Origin: Mycobacterium gallinarum
Lineage (GTDB): Bacteria > Actinomycetota > Actinomycetes > Mycobacteriales > Mycobacteriaceae
Length of the DNA: 64,000 nucleotides
Assembly (NCBI RefSeq): GCF_010726765.1
Contig: NZ_AP022601.1
Location: 4,960,001-5,024,000 of the forward strand
Direction: 5' to 3'
Position numbers and translations under genes: made by a program. A model generated the notes under the pieces. That model saw only the letters and a list, made by a program, of their open reading frames with translations, was not told where the DNA came from and ran no database searches. Shown piece by piece: positions 28,428 through 36,085 of this stretch (its first letter is position 1; each line of letters begins with the position of its first letter).

Positions 28428-29702
28428 ATGAGTGAAACGACCGACAGTGACGAGTTAATGGCGCAGATCGACTCCGACGAGGTCGAGACGGCGCCCGAAG
28501 CCAGTCCCGAACCCGCCCCCCAGACCACGGTCATGCTGCTCGGATCGGGCGAACTGAGCCGGGAGCTGACGCTGGCGTTTCAGCGGCTCGGCGCCACCGT
28601 CATCGCGGTGGATCGCTATGCCGATGCGCCGGCGCACGGCGTCGCCGACCGATCGGCCGTCGTGAAGCTGAACGACGCCGACGCGGTGACGGCGGTGATC
28701 GAGAAGGAGCAGCCGAGGTACGTGGTGGCCGAGGCGACCCTGGTCGCCGCGGACGCGCTGATCGCGGTGGCCGAACGCGGCGACATCGAGGTGTTCCCGA
28801 CGCCGCGCAGCACCCGGCTGTCCCTCGACCGCGAGGGGCTGCGGCGGCTCGCCGCCGACGAACTCGGCTTGCCAACCGCACCGTTCTGGTTCGCGGGTTC
28901 TGCGGAGGAATTGACCGCCGTAGCTCGGCACGCAGGCTTTCCGCTGGTCGTCAAGCCGATTGCGGCGGCTCCCGGGGTGGGCGAGTCGGTGCTGGTGCGT
29001 CCCGAAGACGTCGAGCCGGCCTGGCATCGCGCCGTCGCCGCGGGCCGGATACCGCACAACCGGGTGATGGCCGAGGCCGTCGTCGAGGTCGATTTCGAGG
29101 TGACACTGCTCACCATCCGCACCATCGGATCGACCGGGCCCGTGGTGCACTTCTGTGAACCGATCGGGCACCGGCAGCTTGGCGGCGACATGCTCGAGTC
29201 CTGGCAGCCTCAGCAGCTGTCACCCGCCGCGCTGGATGCCGCGAAGTCGATCGGGGCCCGGATCGTCAACTCGCTGGGTGGCCGCGGTGTGTTCGGCGTC
29301 GAGGTACTGGTGCGCGGTGACGAGGTCTACTTCGACAACGTACGGCCGCGACCGTATGACAGCGGGCTGGTAACGCTTCGCTCACAACGACTTTCGCAGT
29401 TCGAGCTGCACGCGCGCGCGATCCTTGGTTTGTCGGTGGACACCATCATGATCTCGCCGGCGGCCGCGGAGGTCAGTTACGCCGGGGCGGACGCGACCGA
29501 GAGTGGTGGCGCTGCGCTGAACGCGGTGCTGACCGAGGCGCTGGCCGTGGCGGAAAGCGATGTCCGACTGTTCGGCAGGCCCGATGAGACCGAGGGGCGG
29601 CGCCGCCTCGGGGTGGCGCTCGCGACTGCGCAGGACCCGATCATCGCCAGGGACCGGGCCCGCCGGGTTTCCGCGGCGCTGCGCAGGCTCTGGCAGCCAT
29701 GA
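28428..29702 (+). CDS. purT: Formate-dependent phosphoribosylglycinamide formyltransferase (PurT)
   Basis: The 424-residue product is an ATP-grasp enzyme that makes formyl-GAR from GAR, formate and ATP, an alternative to folate-dependent PurN. The start of the pre-ATP-grasp domain is MLLGSGELSRELTLAFQRLG after an acidic, disordered 35-residue N-terminal extension. The ATP-grasp core shows PLVVKPIAAAPGVGES and GVFGVEVLVRGDEVYFDNVRPRPYDSG (Mg2+/ATP site). Gene order purT-rhodanese-metZ matches Rv0389-Rv0391. The next start overlaps its stop (ATGA). Confidence 0.94.
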   Translation: MSETTDSDELMAQIDSDEVETAPEASPEPAPQTTVMLLGSGELSRELTLAFQRLGATVIAVDRYADAPAHGVADRSAVVKLNDADAVTAVIEKEQPRYVVAEATLVAADALIAVAERGDIEVFPTPRSTRLSLDREGLRRLAADELGLPTAPFWFAGSAEELTAVARHAGFPLVVKPIAAAPGVGESVLVRPEDVEPAWHRAVAAGRIPHNRVMAEAVVEVDFEVTLLTIRTIGSTGPVVHFCEPIGHRQLGGDMLESWQPQQLSPAALDAAKSIGARIVNSLGGRGVFGVEVLVRGDEVYFDNVRPRPYDSGLVTLRSQRLSQFELHARAILGLSVDTIMISPAAAEVSYAGADATESGGAALNAVLTEALAVAESDVRLFGRPDETEGRRRLGVALATAQDPIIARDRARRVSAALRRLWQP

Positions 29703-30154
29703 ACAAGCCCGATTCCGAACCGGAGCCCAGCGCGGACCGGCCTTCTGCGGCACCGTTCCTGGGTGCGCTGGCAATCATTTCGATTGTCGTGATCGCAATT
29801 GCGCTGGTGAATTTCTTCCAGGGTGACGAGGTGTCGCCGGAGCAGCAGATCGTGCGCGCGGTGGTGGCGCAGAACGATGCGCTGCAGAAGGAGAGTTACG
29901 GCGACTTCCGCAGCAACACGTGCCGTTCGGAGCAGGGCACCGAGGCTGAAGTGCTTGCCGATCAACGCGATTCGAAGGAAAAACAGGGGACGCGACGCAT
30001 CGCCGACGTGACCGACGTGGTGGTCAACGGCGATCGCGCCACGGCCAAGGTGGCCTACCAGTTCGACAAGGCGTCGGACGTCACCATCGATGTCGAAACG
30101 ACGTTCGTGCTCGAGGACGGGGCATGGAAGGTCTGTACACAGGCCCCTGGCTAG
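29699..30154 (+). CDS. Small membrane-anchored NTF2-like protein
   Basis: The product is 151 residues from ATG at 29699. A short Pro/Glu-rich tail is followed by one transmembrane helix (about 21-40, LGALAIISIVVIAIALVNFF) and an extracytoplasmic domain of about 105 residues with two Cys (SNTC; VCTQ). The domain shares its order of landmarks with the C-terminal domain of the 15342-16130 protein: EQ-x-VR start, NTC or ITC, VVVNGD, and a C-terminal WKVC/WKIC. Function unknown. It is coupled to purT by an ATGA overlap. Confidence 0.7.
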   Translation: MNKPDSEPEPSADRPSAAPFLGALAIISIVVIAIALVNFFQGDEVSPEQQIVRAVVAQNDALQKESYGDFRSNTCRSEQGTEAEVLADQRDSKEKQGTRRIADVTDVVVNGDRATAKVAYQFDKASDVTIDVETTFVLEDGAWKVCTQAPG

Positions 30155-30173
30155 CTGTGGGACACTCACGATC

Positions 30174-30587
30174 GTGAGCTATGCCGGAGACATCACGCCT
30201 GAGGAGGCATGGAAGCTGCTGGCCGATGACCCCGAGGCGGTATTGGTCGACTGTCGGACCGACGCCGAGTGGCGGTTCGTCGGGGTGGCCGATCTGTCGA
30301 GCCTCGATCGCGAGGTTGTCTACGTCGAATGGAACAGTTCCGACGGTAAGCACAATGACGATTTCGTCGACGATCTCAAGGCCGCGGGCGTGACGCCAGG
30401 GGACCGGCCGGTGGTGTTCCTGTGCCGTTCCGGCAACCGCTCGATCGGCGCCGCCGAGGCCGCCACCGCGGCGGGCATCGCCCCCTCATACAACATGCTC
30501 GACGGATTCGAAGGCGACCTCGATGAGCACCGACATCGTGGCGTCACCGGATGGAAGGCCGCCGGCCTGCCGTGGAGGCAGTCATGA
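30174..30587 (+). CDS. Rhodanese-like sulfurtransferase (Rv0390-like)
   Basis: A single rhodanese domain of 137 residues from GTG at 30174. The active-site loop is CRSGNRS with Cys84, which would carry a persulfide. The stop overlaps the metZ start (ATGA). MetZ makes homocysteine from O-succinylhomoserine and sulfide, so the rhodanese may deliver or handle reduced sulfur for it; this is inferred from the conserved pairing. Confidence 0.93.
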   Translation: MSYAGDITPEEAWKLLADDPEAVLVDCRTDAEWRFVGVADLSSLDREVVYVEWNSSDGKHNDDFVDDLKAAGVTPGDRPVVFLCRSGNRSIGAAEAATAAGIAPSYNMLDGFEGDLDEHRHRGVTGWKAAGLPWRQS

Positions 30588-31831
30588 GCCCAGAGGGTCA
30601 TTCCGTCCGTCGGCCGGCCGAACTGCCCGAGGGCGTCAGCCAGGCGACCATCGGAGTGCGCGGCGGCCTGCTGCGGTCCGGCTTTCAGGAGACCGCCGAG
30701 GCGATGTACCTCACGTCGGGGTACGTGTATTCCTCTGCGGCAGAGGCGGAGAAGGCGTTCACGGGTGACATCGACCGCTACGTCTACTCGCGCTACGGAA
30801 ACCCGACGATCTCGATGTTCGAGGAGCGGCTGCGGCTGATCGAGGGTGCGCCAGCGTGTTTCGCGACGGCGACGGGCATGGCGGCGGTGTTCACGTCGCT
30901 GGGTGCACTGCTGGCTGCGGGTGACCGATTGGTCGCCGCGCGCAGCCTCTTCGGTTCGTGCTTCGTGGTCTGCAGCGAGATCCTGCCGCGCTGGGGTGTG
31001 GAGACGGTGTTCGTCGACGGCGACGATCTATCGCAGTGGGAGGAGGCGCTGACCGACTCCTCCAAGCCCACCCGAGCCGTGTTCTTCGAGACGCCGTCGA
31101 ACCCAATGCAGCAGCTGGTGGACATCGCCGCGGTATGTGAGATGGCCCATGCGGTCGACGCGAAAGTTGTGCTGGACAACGTTTTCGCCACGCCGATTCT
31201 GCAGCAGGGCATGCCGTTGGGCGCCGATGTCGTGGTGTATTCGGGCACCAAGCACATCGACGGGCAGGGCCGGGTGCTCGGCGGCGCAATTCTCGGCGAC
31301 AAGCAGTACATCGACGAGCCCGTGCAGAAGCTCATGCGGCACACCGGCCCCGCGCTGAGCCCGTTCAACGCGTGGACCCTGCTGAAGGGTCTGGAGACGT
31401 TGTCGGTGCGCGTCGAGCACCAGAACGCGTCGGCGCACCGCGTCGCCGAGTTCCTGGAGAACCATCCGGCGGTCAGTTGGGTGCGGTACCCGTTCCTGGA
31501 GTCGCATCCGCAGTACGACCTGGCGAAGCGCCAGATGACCGGTGGCGGAACGGTTGTGACGTTCGAGCTCAAGGCCGCCGGCGGTGCCGGCAATTCAACC
31601 GCGGGGAAAGAACGCGCATTCGAGGTGCTCGACAAGCTGCGGATCATCGACATCTCGAACAACCTCGGCGACTCCAAGTCGCTGATCACCCACCCGGCCA
31701 CCACCACGCACCGCTCGATGGGTCCGGAGGGTCGCGCCGCGATCGGTCTCGGCGACGGGGTGGTGCGAATCTCGGTGGGGCTGGAGGGAACCGAGGACCT
31801 CATCGGCGATCTCGACCAGGCGCTGTCGTAG
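30584..31831 (+). CDS. metZ: O-succinylhomoserine sulfhydrylase
   Basis: The 415-residue product is a PLP enzyme of the Cys/Met metabolism family, forming homocysteine directly from O-succinylhomoserine and sulfide. The PLP Schiff-base Lys223 lies in VVYSGTKHIDGQGR; other signatures are YVYSRYGNPT (near 66), ATGMAAVFTSL and the ETPSNP substrate loop. ATG at 30584 is chosen because it overlaps the rhodanese stop and gives the MSPEGHSVRRP start; an earlier in-frame start would lie inside the rhodanese gene. Sequence matches mycobacterial MetZ closely. Confidence 0.97.
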   Translation: MSPEGHSVRRPAELPEGVSQATIGVRGGLLRSGFQETAEAMYLTSGYVYSSAAEAEKAFTGDIDRYVYSRYGNPTISMFEERLRLIEGAPACFATATGMAAVFTSLGALLAAGDRLVAARSLFGSCFVVCSEILPRWGVETVFVDGDDLSQWEEALTDSSKPTRAVFFETPSNPMQQLVDIAAVCEMAHAVDAKVVLDNVFATPILQQGMPLGADVVVYSGTKHIDGQGRVLGGAILGDKQYIDEPVQKLMRHTGPALSPFNAWTLLKGLETLSVRVEHQNASAHRVAEFLENHPAVSWVRYPFLESHPQYDLAKRQMTGGGTVVTFELKAAGGAGNSTAGKERAFEVLDKLRIIDISNNLGDSKSLITHPATTTHRSMGPEGRAAIGLGDGVVRISVGLEGTEDLIGDLDQALS

Positions 31832-31838
31832 GTTCAAC

Positions 31839-32252
31839 GTGTCTCGCAAGTCCCAAGCGAAACAGGCTCGCCGCAAGAAGCGGCAGGCTGCCCAGAATTC
31901 GCGATGGATTCCCGAGACCGTGCTCGAAGGGCTCTCCGACGACATCGAACTTGCTGCGGTGCTGGAGCGACTGGATGAGCGAATCACGGAGCGCGGCTGG
32001 GTTTTTGACGAAGAGCTCTCCGATGATGAATCGGCGCTATGGTACTTCATCCCGTCGACGGCGGAGGTCCCTGACGACGGCGACGTGGTGCCCGTGACCA
32101 CGATCGCGATGACGTCCGACGACGCCGACGTCGTCCACGTCGTGTTCGTCGGCACCGCCGACGACTACCAGTTCGGGCTCGAGGAGTTGTTCGAGAATCT
32201 GGACGTGATCGAGGGTTACCGCATGGGGAACCCGGTCCCGCAGTTCGCCTAG
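31839..32252 (+). CDS. Conserved small acidic protein of unknown function
   Basis: The product is 137 residues from GTG at 31839, seven bases after metZ. Its first 20 residues are strongly basic (SRKSQAKQARRKKRQ); the rest is acidic (repeated DD, DE, EE) and looks globular, with WYFIPSTAEVPDDGDVVPVTT in the middle. No membrane segment or signal. I do not recognise the family. The spacing suggests co-transcription with metZ. Its stop shares a CTAG with the convergent SDR gene. Confidence 0.65.
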   Translation: MSRKSQAKQARRKKRQAAQNSRWIPETVLEGLSDDIELAAVLERLDERITERGWVFDEELSDDESALWYFIPSTAEVPDDGDVVPVTTIAMTSDDADVVHVVFVGTADDYQFGLEELFENLDVIEGYRMGNPVPQFA

Positions 32253-33112
32253 GGCTTGTCGGGACCCTCGACGACGCCCTGAGCCGCCCGCGCGCGCTGC
32301 TCGTAGGTTTCGCGTGCGGTGGTGTCGAAGTCCAGGAACACACGGTCCAGTCCGAGCTTGCGGTTCAGCCAGCGACGGCCGCGGGGGCCCAGCATCTGTG
32401 CGGCCTGCGCGGTGAACCGCAACGGCGGCGGCACGGACACATGAGTTTTCGGCTTGTCCAGAGTCTTGATCACAGCCTTGGCGATGTCCTCGGGTTCGAC
32501 GGGCTTGATCGCGCCGCTGCTCTTGGTGCCGGAGATGAGCTCAGTGTTGGTGAACGGCGGCATGACCACGGAGACGTCGACGCCGTGGGGCGCGACCTCG
32601 TCGGCCAGCGCCGCGGACAGCCCGACGACGCCGAACTTCGCGCCGACATAGACGACCTGGCCCGGGACGGGGATCAACCCGGACAGCGAGGCGATGTTGA
32701 TGATGTGGCCGCTGCGGCGGGCGATCATGTCGGGTAACACCAGCTGGCAGCCGGCGATGACGCCGTACAAGTTGACCTCGATCGAGGAGCGGATGGCCTG
32801 CTCGGTCTGTTCGAGGAACGGGCCGATCGGCATCACGCCGGCGTTGTTGATCAGGACGTCGATGTGGCCGCGGCCCTCGGTGCGCGCCTTGTCCAGGAAT
32901 GTCGCGAAGGATTCGCGGTCGGTGACGTCGAGCGGATAGCCCGAGACCTGGCCGAGCTTGGTGAGCTGCACAACTGCCGACTCCTGAAGGGCGACGTCAC
33001 GGTCACCGATAACCACGCGGGCGCCACGCTGCAGCAGCGCCTTGGCGGTGGCGTATCCGATGCCGCGAGCGGCACCGGTGATCGCGATGGTCTTCCCGTG
33101 GATGTTGTCCAT
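32249..33112 (-). CDS. Short-chain dehydrogenase/reductase
   Basis: A classical SDR of 287 residues from ATG at 33112 (MDNIHGKTIAITGAARGIG). The TGxxxGIG cofactor motif, NNAG near residue 84, and the SLSG...YVGAKF region (catalytic Ser, Tyr and Lys) are present. The C-terminal 50 residues are hydrophilic and basic (FLDFDTTARETYEQRAR), an extension seen in mycobacterial SDRs of this type. Its start is 7 bp from a near-perfect 22-bp palindrome, and a TAAAGT element 9 bp upstream suggests a leaderless transcript. The substrate is unknown. Confidence 0.88.
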   Translation of the reverse strand: MDNIHGKTIAITGAARGIGYATAKALLQRGARVVIGDRDVALQESAVVQLTKLGQVSGYPLDVTDRESFATFLDKARTEGRGHIDVLINNAGVMPIGPFLEQTEQAIRSSIEVNLYGVIAGCQLVLPDMIARRSGHIINIASLSGLIPVPGQVVYVGAKFGVVGLSAALADEVAPHGVDVSVVMPPFTNTELISGTKSSGAIKPVEPEDIAKAVIKTLDKPKTHVSVPPPLRFTAQAAQMLGPRGRRWLNRKLGLDRVFLDFDTTARETYEQRARAAQGVVEGPDKP

Positions 33113-33118
33113 GCGGCC

Positions 33119-33140
33119 AAACTTTACACGTGTCAAGTTT
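33119..33140. promoter_or_regulatory. Near-perfect 22-bp palindrome between divergent SDR and thioesterase genes
   Basis: AAACTT, T, ACACGTGT, C, AAGTTT: every position pairs with its partner except one (T7 and C16). It lies in the 71-bp intergenic region between the SDR and the thioesterase that opens the lipid locus. The size and symmetry fit a TetR-type operator. No regulator gene adjoins it, so the binding protein must be encoded elsewhere. It would control the SDR and perhaps the thioesterase. Confidence 0.75.
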
Positions 33141-33183
33141 GAGTCGGAAGGGGTGTGATGCCCCGTCATCTACCGTGGGACCG

Positions 33184-33927
33184 GTGACTTCAGAGCACGA
33201 CCAGAAGGTCGAGCCGCGGCTCTACATCTTCCCCCACACCGGTGGGTCGGCGAACTTCTATGTGCCGTTCGCCCGAGCATTCACAGGCGGCACCAAATGC
33301 GTGGCGGTCCAGTACCCGGGGAAGCGCGCAGGCAAGGACTTGTCGCAGTACACGAGCCTCCCCGACCTGGCCGACAAGCTTTGCACGCTGCTCAAGCCCG
33401 CCGAAATTCCGGGTGGTCAGGTCGCGTTCTTCGGGCACAGCATGGGGGCGCTGCTGGCCTTCGAGGTTGCGCTTCGCTTCGAGCAGGCCGGTAATCCCAT
33501 CGCGGCATTCTTCGCATCGGCGTCCGCCGCTCCGGGGCTGTTGCGGCAGCGCGGCGGTCTCCAGGGCTCCGACGTCGAGCTGCTGAGCATGGTGAGCGAC
33601 GTGACCGGCGCCAACCCGGAGTTTCTCAACGACGAGCAGTTCGCCGCCACCATCCTGCCGACCCTGCGCGGTCTCAAGGCCATCGCGTCCTACGACTGCC
33701 CGCCCGAGGCCAAGGTGTCGTGCCCCATCTACGGGCTGATGGCCGACGACGACGAGTTGGGTACTGCCGAACTGATGACGCCCTGGGCGCAGCGTACGAC
33801 GTCGGACTTCGGCCTCACCGTCTTTCCCGGCGACCATTTCTACATCAACACCAATTTGCTGCCGCTCGCGCAGTGGGTGGAAGAACGCGTGTTTGCCCGA
33901 TGCTCGGGAGCACTGCCGGGGGCGTAG
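33184..33927 (+). CDS. Type II thioesterase, TesA-like, opening the lipid locus
   Basis: The product is 247 residues from GTG at 33184, in the alpha/beta-hydrolase type II thioesterase family. LYIFPHTGGSANFYVPFAR near residue 12 forms the oxyanion region, GHSMG holds Ser86, and FPGDHFYINTNL supplies the catalytic His. It closely resembles mycobacterial TesA, which associates with PpsE and is required for DIM and phenolic glycolipid release. Its place before a FAAL-PpsA-PpsE-Drr-PapA5 set predicts the same role: releasing the finished chain from the PpsE-like synthase or editing mischarged carriers. Confidence 0.93.
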   Translation: MTSEHDQKVEPRLYIFPHTGGSANFYVPFARAFTGGTKCVAVQYPGKRAGKDLSQYTSLPDLADKLCTLLKPAEIPGGQVAFFGHSMGALLAFEVALRFEQAGNPIAAFFASASAAPGLLRQRGGLQGSDVELLSMVSDVTGANPEFLNDEQFAATILPTLRGLKAIASYDCPPEAKVSCPIYGLMADDDELGTAELMTPWAQRTTSDFGLTVFPGDHFYINTNLLPLAQWVEERVFARCSGALPGA

Positions 33928-33997
33928 CGGTTTTGTTCGTCGCAGTGCAGCTCCGGCCCTGGAGGACTTCGGTTGCGCTGTGGCCGACCCCTGAGAA

Positions 33998-34010
33998 TTT
34001 GCTGAGCAAA
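33998..34010. repeat. Palindrome TTTGCT-g-AGCAAA upstream of the FAAL-PKS operon
   Basis: Perfect 6-bp arms around one central base. The same TTTGC/GCAAA half-sites recur at 34030, 34079, 34088, 34095, 34249 and 34265, all within the gene-free region. A multi-site regulator is suggested. Confidence 0.5.
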
Positions 34011-34075
34011 CATGGGGGAGAATGAAGCAGCAAACGTCGATGACGACGATCACCGACAGTCATACCTTCCAGGGC

Positions 34076-34102
34076 AGCTTTGCGATATTTGCGAGCAAAG
34101 CT
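34076..34102. repeat. Composite inverted repeat AGCTTTGC / GCAAAGCT
   Basis: Perfect 8-bp arms 11 bp apart. A second, nested repeat (TTTGC, GA, GCAAA at 34088-34099) shares its right arm, so two alternative pairings are possible, as in binding sites for regulators that switch configuration. It lies about 230 bp before the FAAL start. Confidence 0.5.
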
Positions 34103-34130
34103 TTTGAACTGAACTCATATTGTGTACACC

Positions 34131-34148
34131 CGCGCCGGCGCCGGCGCG
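34131..34148. repeat. Perfect 18-bp GC palindrome
   Basis: CGCGCCGGCG followed by CCGGCGCG is its own reverse complement. It would form a strong hairpin, but no T-run follows, so a simple intrinsic terminator is unlikely. In GC-rich DNA such palindromes also arise by chance. Confidence 0.35.
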
Positions 34149-34150
34149 AA

Positions 34151-34179
34151 TTGGCAACGCATTGACGCGACTGTTAAAT
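34151..34179 (+). promoter_or_regulatory. Possible sigma-A-type promoter of the FAAL-PKS operon
   Basis: TTGGCA at 34151-34156, 17 bases, then TTAAAT at 34174-34179. Both hexamers match the TTGACA/TATAAT consensus in four or five positions. It would give a leader of about 150 bases before the FAAL start. Unverified. Confidence 0.35.
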
Positions 34180-34333
34180 TCAGTGAAGGGTCCGCAGCTG
34201 CGCGGGCCGGGGAAGTGTCGGCGCCAGGCTCTCCCTTCCTAGCTGGGGTTTGCCAGAGTGTCGGTTTGCATCCGGACTTGGGGCTCGGGTCAACCCAGCT
34301 GAACATCGGCGGAGACGCGAAGAGGTTGCCAGC

Positions 34334-36085
34334 ATGCCCCACACCGAATTGTCTATTCCTGCGTTGGTGTGCGCGCGCGCCGCCGAGCACGGCGACGCCA
34401 CGGCGTACACCTTCATGGACGGCACCCTGGACGGAAGTGGCTTCGCCGAAAGCTTGACCTGGTCGCAGGTTTACCGTCGGTCGCTGGTCGTGGCCGAGGA
34501 ACTGCGCCGGTTCGGCACGACAGGCGATCGCGCGGCGATCCTGGCGCCGCAGGGCCTCGATTACATCGTCGCCTTCCTCGGTTCGCTCCAGGCAGGCTTC
34601 ATCGCGGTTCCGCTGTCAGTGCCCCAGTTCGGCGTTCACGACCTCAGGGTCGCCACGACAATTCAGGACAGCGCCCCGGTCGCGTTGCTGACGACCTCAT
34701 CGGTGGTCACCGACGTCAACAAGTACGCGAGTGGCCGACGCGGCCAACAGGGACCTGCGCTCATCGAGGTCGATCTGCTGGACCTGGATTGCACGCGCGA
34801 CCTCGACACCACCGACCAATCCGGCCTTGGTCCGGCGTACCTGCAGTACACGTCCGGCTCCACCCGGACTCCGGCGGGCGTGGTCGTTACCCACCGCAAT
34901 GTCACGGCCAACCTCGACCAGGCGGTGCAGGATTATTTCGACTACAACGGGGAGACTCCCGAAGGCACCGTGATCGTGTCCTGGCTGCCCTTCTACCACG
35001 ACATGGGCCTCATCATGGGCGTCTGTGCACCGGTAGTCACGGGACGCCGCGCAGTGTTGATGAGTCCCCTGGCGTTCCTGCGTAAACCCGCAAGCTGGAT
35101 TCAGCTGCTGGCCAGCCACCCGCACGCGGTGTCCGCGGCGCCCAACTTCGCGTTCGACCTGGCCGTCCGGCGGACCTCCGATGCAGACATGGCGGGTCTC
35201 GACCTTGGTGGAGTGCAGGCCATCCTCAGCGGCGCCGAGCGCGTCGCCAGCGGCACGGTAAAGCGCTTCACCGAGCGGTTCGCCCCGTTCGGCTTGCAGG
35301 ACAACGTGATCCGCCCTTCCTACGGCTTGGCCGAGGCGACCCTCTACGTGGCCACTCCCGCACCCGGCAAGCCCGTCAGGACGGCCCGCTTCGACCTCGC
35401 GCAACTGTCGGCCGGCCTTGCCCGTCCGTGCGTCGGAGGCCGCTATGGCACCACCGAGCTCGTGAGTTACGGCGCGCCGCGGGCCTGCATGATCCGCATC
35501 GTGCGGCCGGAGACCGGCATCGAGCAGCCGGCGGGCGCGATCGGCGAGATCTGGGTGCACGGAGACAACGTCGCCCAGGGCTACTGGCGCAAAGCAGAAC
35601 AGAGTGCGCGCATCTTCGACGCACGGATCACGGATGCGTCAGCCGGAACCCCGGAAGCACCTTGGTTACGCACCGGGGATCTTGGGGTCATCTCCGATGG
35701 CGAGCTGTACATCATGGGCCGTCTCAAAGACCTGCTGATCGTCGACGGCCGCAACCACTATCCCGACGACATCGAGTCGACGATCACGGAGATCACCGGC
35801 GGCCGCGTCGCCGCGATCGCGGTCGAGGACGACGACACCGAGAACCTCGTCGCGATCATCGAGCTGAAGCAACACGGGTCCGTCGATGAGCATCCTCAGC
35901 GGCTCGACACAGTGAAACGCGAAGTATCGACGGCGATCTGGCGGTCACACAATCTTCGTGTCGGCGATCTCGTGCTCGTGTCGCCGGGTTCGATCCCGAT
36001 CACCACCAGCGGCAAGATCCGCCGGTCGTCGTGTGCGGACCTCTACCGACAGGGCGAGTTCGACCGACTGGACATCTCCGTATGA
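34334..36085 (+). CDS. Long-chain fatty acyl-AMP ligase (FAAL), FadD26-like
   Basis: The product is 583 residues from ATG at 34334, the same length as FadD26. Adenylation motifs include YLQYTSGSTRTPAGV (near 170), the SWLPFYHDMGLIMG stretch, RPSYGLAEATLYVA, LRTGDLGVISDGELYIMGRLKDLLIVDGRNHYP and the terminal ITTSGKIRRS with its catalytic Lys. Such FAALs make acyl-adenylates and pass them to a PKS carrier domain instead of CoA. The sequence resembles FadD26, which starts phthiocerol synthesis, more than FadD30 as I recall them. The ATGA overlap with the PpsA-like gene, whose product starts with an ACP, makes the transfer partner clear. Confidence 0.95.
   Translation: MPHTELSIPALVCARAAEHGDATAYTFMDGTLDGSGFAESLTWSQVYRRSLVVAEELRRFGTTGDRAAILAPQGLDYIVAFLGSLQAGFIAVPLSVPQFGVHDLRVATTIQDSAPVALLTTSSVVTDVNKYASGRRGQQGPALIEVDLLDLDCTRDLDTTDQSGLGPAYLQYTSGSTRTPAGVVVTHRNVTANLDQAVQDYFDYNGETPEGTVIVSWLPFYHDMGLIMGVCAPVVTGRRAVLMSPLAFLRKPASWIQLLASHPHAVSAAPNFAFDLAVRRTSDADMAGLDLGGVQAILSGAERVASGTVKRFTERFAPFGLQDNVIRPSYGLAEATLYVATPAPGKPVRTARFDLAQLSAGLARPCVGGRYGTTELVSYGAPRACMIRIVRPETGIEQPAGAIGEIWVHGDNVAQGYWRKAEQSARIFDARITDASAGTPEAPWLRTGDLGVISDGELYIMGRLKDLLIVDGRNHYPDDIESTITEITGGRVAAIAVEDDDTENLVAIIELKQHGSVDEHPQRLDTVKREVSTAIWRSHNLRVGDLVLVSPGSIPITTSGKIRRSSCADLYRQGEFDRLDISV

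Larger units (their letters stand above)
33928..34333. other. 406-bp gene-free region upstream of the FAAL-PKS operon
   Basis: No convincing reading frame is present. The region is more AT-rich than its surroundings and holds repeated TTTGC/GCAAA half-sites, two composite inverted repeats (33998-34010, 34076-34102), an 8-bp palindrome GTGTACAC (34122-34129), an 18-bp GC palindrome (34131-34148) and a possible sigma-A-type promoter (34151-34179). It most likely controls transcription of the lipid operon. Confidence 0.6.

Noticed and set aside
34131..34148. The GC palindrome as an intrinsic terminator after the thioesterase gene
   Set aside because: It is 200 bp past the stop and no T-run follows the hairpin on either strand.
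33928..34333. A small gene in the region upstream of the FAAL gene
   Set aside because: Open frames there (for example around 34122-34457) run into the FAAL gene out of frame, have atypical composition and no plausible start signal.
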